A stretch of 64,000 bases of DNA from Croceibacterium selenioxidans (GTDB taxonomy: Bacteria > Pseudomonadota > Alphaproteobacteria > Sphingomonadales > Sphingomonadaceae), in contig NZ_JAHFVK010000002.1 in NCBI RefSeq assembly GCF_018599195.1, positions 186,001-250,000 on the forward strand, written 5' to 3'. Each line of letters opens with the position of its first letter. Within the stretch, counting starts at the first letter, position 1. The notes under the pieces are model-generated. The model saw only the letters and a list, made by a program, of their open reading frames with translations. It did not search any database and was not told the origin of the DNA. Of the stretch, positions 60,896 to 64,000 are shown piece by piece. The position numbers and the translations under genes were made by a program.

Positions 60896-61624
60896 TCAGG
60901 GCAAGGCTGACTCGATCATGTCCGCGGACTCCGTCACCGCGACATGTTGCAGATCGTGCGTGAAGGGCATTTCCTCGACACGCCAATCGTCGCGCTGACG
61001 CAGTCGCTCTGCGACCGGGGCGAACGTGTCGTTCTTGTATCCGGTTGCGATCACATATGTTTTTTGCGGAATTCGCTCTCGCGCGCCGGTAAGTTTTGCC
61101 TTGTCGGAAAAGCAATAAACCGATTGCGGCGTTCGACGCTCCTCATAGGACGCTCTCGCATCGGACGTCATGTGGGCGTTGAACCCCTGCAAGAGCAAGC
61201 GGGGCGGCGGCACCAGATAATCGTTCGGATCAGGCGGTAGGTGAGGCTCGCCAGGAACCAGGTCGTTCAGTGATTCACCATTTCCAGGGAGAAAGGCATC
61301 CATGTAGAGGATCGACTGAATCACCCCCTCGGGAATGAGCTCCGTCGCCTGAGAGATGGGCATGCCTCCGTAAGAGTGCCCAACCAGGAGGACGTTCTCG
61401 AGCTGCTCGTACTTGATGAGGTTGGCAACATCCTGCGCATGAAGCGAGAGGTTGACCTCCGGGCTGGTAAGATGCGCGCGCTCCCCCAAGCCGGTCAGCG
61501 TTGGGGTAAAGACTCGGTGGCCGCGATCTCGCAAGAGGTCGGCGACATTGCGCCAGCGCCAGCCGCCTACCCAGGCGCCATGGACAATGACGATCGTGCC
61601 CCGCTTTTCAGCCATTTCACTCAT
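60896..61624 (-). CDS. Alpha/beta hydrolase, esterase/MES-like
   Basis: This protein of about 242 aa starts at ATG 61624 (MSEMAEKRG) or 61615. It shows IVIVHGAWVGGWRWRNVADLLRDRGHRVFTPTLTGLGER, elbow VGHSYGGM, and a C-terminal HDLQHVAVTE with the catalytic His. This is the salicylate-esterase/methylesterase-like subgroup of alpha/beta hydrolases. It probably cleaves an ester or related intermediate. Conserved element copy 3 lies 80 bp upstream. Confidence 0.9.
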   Translation of the reverse strand: MSEMAEKRGTIVIVHGAWVGGWRWRNVADLLRDRGHRVFTPTLTGLGERAHLTSPEVNLSLHAQDVANLIKYEQLENVLLVGHSYGGMPISQATELIPEGVIQSILYMDAFLPGNGESLNDLVPGEPHLPPDPNDYLVPPPRLLLQGFNAHMTSDARASYEERRTPQSVYCFSDKAKLTGARERIPQKTYVIATGYKNDTFAPVAERLRQRDDWRVEEMPFTHDLQHVAVTESADMIESALP

Positions 61625-61703
61625 CCTCCAAAGTCGAATCATGCTTCTCGCGATCGCTGCTTCGCCGCGGTTCAAATCGCTCGCCTGCCGCCCGCAGGCC
61701 GCC

Positions 61704-61720
61704 GAAAATAGTGCCCACAA
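61704..61720. promoter_or_regulatory. Conserved 17-bp element, copy 3
   Basis: GAAAATAGTGCCCACAA lies 80 bp upstream of the alpha/beta-hydrolase gene and just after the stop of the MFS gene. It matches copies 1 and 2. Confidence 0.55.
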
Positions 61721-61735
61721 TCGTGGCATCGTGCG

Positions 61736-63142
61736 TCAAACCGGCGCGCCCTCTTCGCGCATTTCCAGAATTCGCCGGCGATAAGGCCGTACCCCCAGCC
61801 AGTAGATCAACGACGCAATGGGGAAGGAGATCGCCGCGGAAGTGGCGATCGCGTAGCGCAATAGCATTTCGTCACCCCACACATGCTGGGTCAGGAACGC
61901 GAAATACGTCGGGCCGAGACCACCTCCTACTGCGGTCATCGTAAACAAGTAGAGCGCCGTGATTTGGCCTCGCATCTCGTTGGGGGTGACGACCTGCAGG
62001 GCCGAATTCAGCGAGGGCGCGGCCATGAGCATCAACGCCGCCCCGATCCCGTTCATCGCGAGCGCCCACCACGGCGACGGCATGAGCGGTGCTGCGATCA
62101 TGAATGGCGCTGAAGCCGTGAAGCCGATCGCCAACACACGCATGTTGGCATCCGCGTAGCCCCACTTGCGGAAGAGGTCGTTCAGCCAGACTGCACCGAA
62201 CAGCGCAGGCACCGCCAGAGCAAGGCTCAGGAGGCCCGTATAAATGCCGATAGTAGCCGGGTCCCAGCCGTATGTCCGTGTGTAGAAGGCCGCGCTCCAG
62301 GCGGCGGTACCGAACATGTGCATCGCGGTGAAGCAGAGCCCCACGAACATGGGACCGTATAGCCGCCAGTTCCTCGCCAGATAACGAAGGACTTCGCGCA
62401 GCGTAGCACCACGTGGCTTGATGCCCATCACGGCCTCGATACTCAGCCCGCGACGTTTCGGTTCTCTGATGGTGGCCACCAGCAGCAGGACGGGGATTCC
62501 GGATAAACCCGTCAGAATGAAAACGACTTGCCAGTCGCGCAAAGTGCCAAGCAGTGGAACCTCGATGGGCGGGATGCCGGCCATGAGATGGATGAACAGC
62601 GCCCCAAGCAGCAAGGAGGCGGCGGTGCCCCCCTGGAAGCCGACGTTGTAGATGGCAATTGCGCGTGGAAGCTTCTCAGGGGGAAAATAGTCGGCCATCA
62701 GCGAGTAGGACAAAGGTCCGCTGATCGACTCCCCGGCTCCGATGCCGAAGCGCGCAGCAAAAAAGTGCCAGAAATTCTGCGCCACCCCGCAAGCCGCGAC
62801 CGCCAGGCTCCAGACCGAAACCGAGACGGCCATGAGGGTTTTTCGATTGTTGCGATCGACGAGCCGGGCGGCGGGGATGCCGATGAGCACGTAAAAGAGT
62901 GAGACGGAGAATCCGAGCAGATAGCTCATTTCCATATCGGTGAGCTGCAGGTCGCGCTTCACAGGCTCGACGAGCAACGACATCACGCCGTTGTTGAGCT
63001 GTGCGCACATCTGCACCGCGGCCAGGACCCAGGCCACGTAGTAGGCATGGCTCAAATCGGGCCATGGCTCATCCTGATAGAGCGGCTTTCGGATGTCGCT
63101 CTCCGGACTGTCGAGCGGCGCCGCGGCTGCGATGTCAGTCAC
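61736..63142 (-). CDS. MFS transporter, spinster-like
   Basis: This protein of about 468 aa starts at GTG 63142, with AAGGAG 8 bp upstream; ATG 63175 would overlap the preceding gene by 29 bp. It has 12 hydrophobic segments, with motifs LNNGVMSLLVEPVKRDLQLTDMEMSYLLGFSVSLFYVLIGIPAARLVDRNNRKTL, as in spinster-type carriers. It resembles the carrier at 56754 in overall style. It follows the SnoaL gene by 4 bp if GTG is used. The substrate is unknown. Confidence 0.9.
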   Translation of the reverse strand: MTDIAAAAPLDSPESDIRKPLYQDEPWPDLSHAYYVAWVLAAVQMCAQLNNGVMSLLVEPVKRDLQLTDMEMSYLLGFSVSLFYVLIGIPAARLVDRNNRKTLMAVSVSVWSLAVAACGVAQNFWHFFAARFGIGAGESISGPLSYSLMADYFPPEKLPRAIAIYNVGFQGGTAASLLLGALFIHLMAGIPPIEVPLLGTLRDWQVVFILTGLSGIPVLLLVATIREPKRRGLSIEAVMGIKPRGATLREVLRYLARNWRLYGPMFVGLCFTAMHMFGTAAWSAAFYTRTYGWDPATIGIYTGLLSLALAVPALFGAVWLNDLFRKWGYADANMRVLAIGFTASAPFMIAAPLMPSPWWALAMNGIGAALMLMAAPSLNSALQVVTPNEMRGQITALYLFTMTAVGGGLGPTYFAFLTQHVWGDEMLLRYAIATSAAISFPIASLIYWLGVRPYRRRILEMREEGAPV

Positions 63143-63146
63143 CGGA

Positions 63147-64000
63147 TCATTCTCCTTGCACTCGCCGATCGACATAGGGACCCAGGGAGCCGCCAGGCTT
63201 GCTAGCTCCGCTCCAATGCTCCGAGATCAGGCCGTCGGTTATTCGGAACATGTCGAAGACGGTCGTAGTGTAGGTCTTCCCCGGCCGGTGGGGATGAGAG
63301 TGCTCGCGTCCCGTCACCAGCACTACCCTGTCCTCTTGCGCGAGGACCGCGACTAGCGGCGCCTCGATTGAGGACTGCACGGGCGCGTCGCTGAGAGAGG
63401 CGATGCGCGATCGAAGCCCTTCCCTGCCCGAGCGGCCGTTGGGATCATGCTCCACGTAACTTTCGGCGAAGTACATATCGACCAGGTTTTCCCGACCGGC
63501 CTCGAACACCTCTCGCCAGGCATCGAAAACCAAGCGCTTATTGGCCGCTAGCTTCGGATCAGTGGCCTCCAGCATAGCCAACTGGGCTGCCCCTCGGGCG
63601 CCGGTGACGAGTTGGGGCCCACCTTGGTCCGGTGGGAGCACGCCCGGGCCGGGTTCGGCCGCTACTGAATGCCAGTGCTCAGCCAGCCGGCCATCTTCGA
63701 CCCTGAAGAGGTTGAAGTGCGTGGTGGTGTAAAGTCCATCGCCTCTCGGTTCCGGAAGCTCTTCGCGCAGAGCCATGACCACCAGATCGCCTTGCGCCAC
63801 CATGCTTACGATTGGGGGCGAGACAAGCTTTGGCACATCCCGCCGCTCGACCGCCGAAAATATCTGCTTGAAGGCCGCACGCCCTGTCGGAAGCACCGGG
63901 CTGTGCTGAATGTAGCTTTCCAACAGAAGCTGGTCGGCGGCCTCCACATGTCCGGCATTGACCACGTTGCGCCACATGTCGAACACCAGCCGTTTGTTGG
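63147..64000 (-). CDS. Double SnoaL-like domain protein (5' end outside window)
   Basis: At least 284 residues are visible and the frame stays open to the right edge (NKRLVFDMWRNV). Two repeated SnoaL-like halves are seen, each starting with NKRLVFD.WR.V. and containing YIQHSP or YVEHDPNGR and TTT.F..FR. SnoaL folds catalyse ring closure or hydration, or bind polyketide- or steroid-like substrates. It ends 4 bp before the GTG of the MFS carrier, suggesting an operon. It is the start of the cluster beyond this window. Confidence 0.85.
   Translation of the reverse strand, partial: NKRLVFDMWRNVVNAGHVEAADQLLLESYIQHSPVLPTGRAAFKQIFSAVERRDVPKLVSPPIVSMVAQGDLVVMALREELPEPRGDGLYTTTHFNLFRVEDGRLAEHWHSVAAEPGPGVLPPDQGGPQLVTGARGAAQLAMLEATDPKLAANKRLVFDAWREVFEAGRENLVDMYFAESYVEHDPNGRSGREGLRSRIASLSDAPVQSSIEAPLVAVLAQEDRVVLVTGREHSHPHRPGKTYTTTVFDMFRITDGLISEHWSGASKPGGSLGPYVDRRVQGE

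Noticed and set aside
1-64000. CRISPR arrays, insertion sequences with transposase, and rRNA genes
   Set aside because: No regularly spaced repeats, transposase motifs or rRNA sequence were seen in either strand.

Overview
The window is a high-GC alphaproteobacterial chromosome segment, most likely from a sphingomonad (Novosphingobium/Sphingobium/Sphingopyxis/Erythrobacter-like). Support for this is the large TonB-dependent receptor with a FecI/FecR pair, the DUF3489-DUF2924-serine recombinase trio, spinster-type MFS carriers, LLM-class and CmcJ/NvfI-type catabolic enzymes, and many SDR and alpha/beta-hydrolase genes. The genus is inferred from gene style only.

Region 1 (1-20 kb) is ordinary chromosomal or accessory metabolism. 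It holds the end of kdpC and kdpE; two short-chain dehydrogenases; a TonB receptor with a signalling domain facing a fecI-fecR-luxR group; a detoxification cluster (alpha/beta hydrolases, NAD(P)-binding protein, AhpD-like protein, short histidine kinase, glutathione transferase, epoxide-hydrolase-like protein); a PAS hybrid histidine kinase; a lipocalin; a general stress protein; and a DUF2141 protein. tRNA-Cys, an FAD oxidoreductase and tRNA-Thr(CGT) follow.

Region 2 (21.9-36.5 kb) looks like an integrated defence-type island starting at the 3' end of tRNA-Thr. A serine recombinase operon (DUF3489, DUF2924, recombinase) is followed by genes of visibly lower GC. They encode an 805-aa zinc-ribbon/PD-(D/E)XK-like protein, a second PD-(D/E)XK protein, a zinc-ribbon plus PIN-like protein, an Mrr-like nuclease, a secreted trypsin-like protease, a three-gene operon with another PD-(D/E)XK protein, and a convergent HEPN-like protein with an RX4H motif. 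Several intergenic gaps here carry copies of one degenerate repeat.

Region 3 (36.8-54.4 kb) is the most unusual part. A compact type IV secretion operon (virB2, B3, B4, B6, B8, B9, B10, B11, second virB2) is flanked by two RHS/YD-repeat toxin-like loci. The intact RHS1 gene (1471 aa, with signal peptide) is followed by an overlapping 77-aa two-helix membrane protein. RHS2 is N-terminally truncated and carries a 2-nt deletion, but still ends in a variable tail coupled by TGATG to a 71-aa two-helix membrane protein. Two tiny secreted proteins, each with a single YD repeat, lie beside the RHS and virB genes; one is the first gene of the virB operon. No virD4, relaxase, virB5 or virB7 was found. 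I infer an effector-delivery or RHS-display system rather than a conjugation system.

Region 4 (54.5-64 kb) is a catabolic cluster: flavin reductase, a tandem GntR regulator, two spinster-type MFS carriers, an LLM flavin monooxygenase, a YciI protein, a CmcJ/NvfI-type oxygenase, an alpha/beta hydrolase and a double SnoaL protein that runs off the window. A conserved 17-bp element lies 80-105 bp upstream of three of its genes and is a candidate operator or promoter element.
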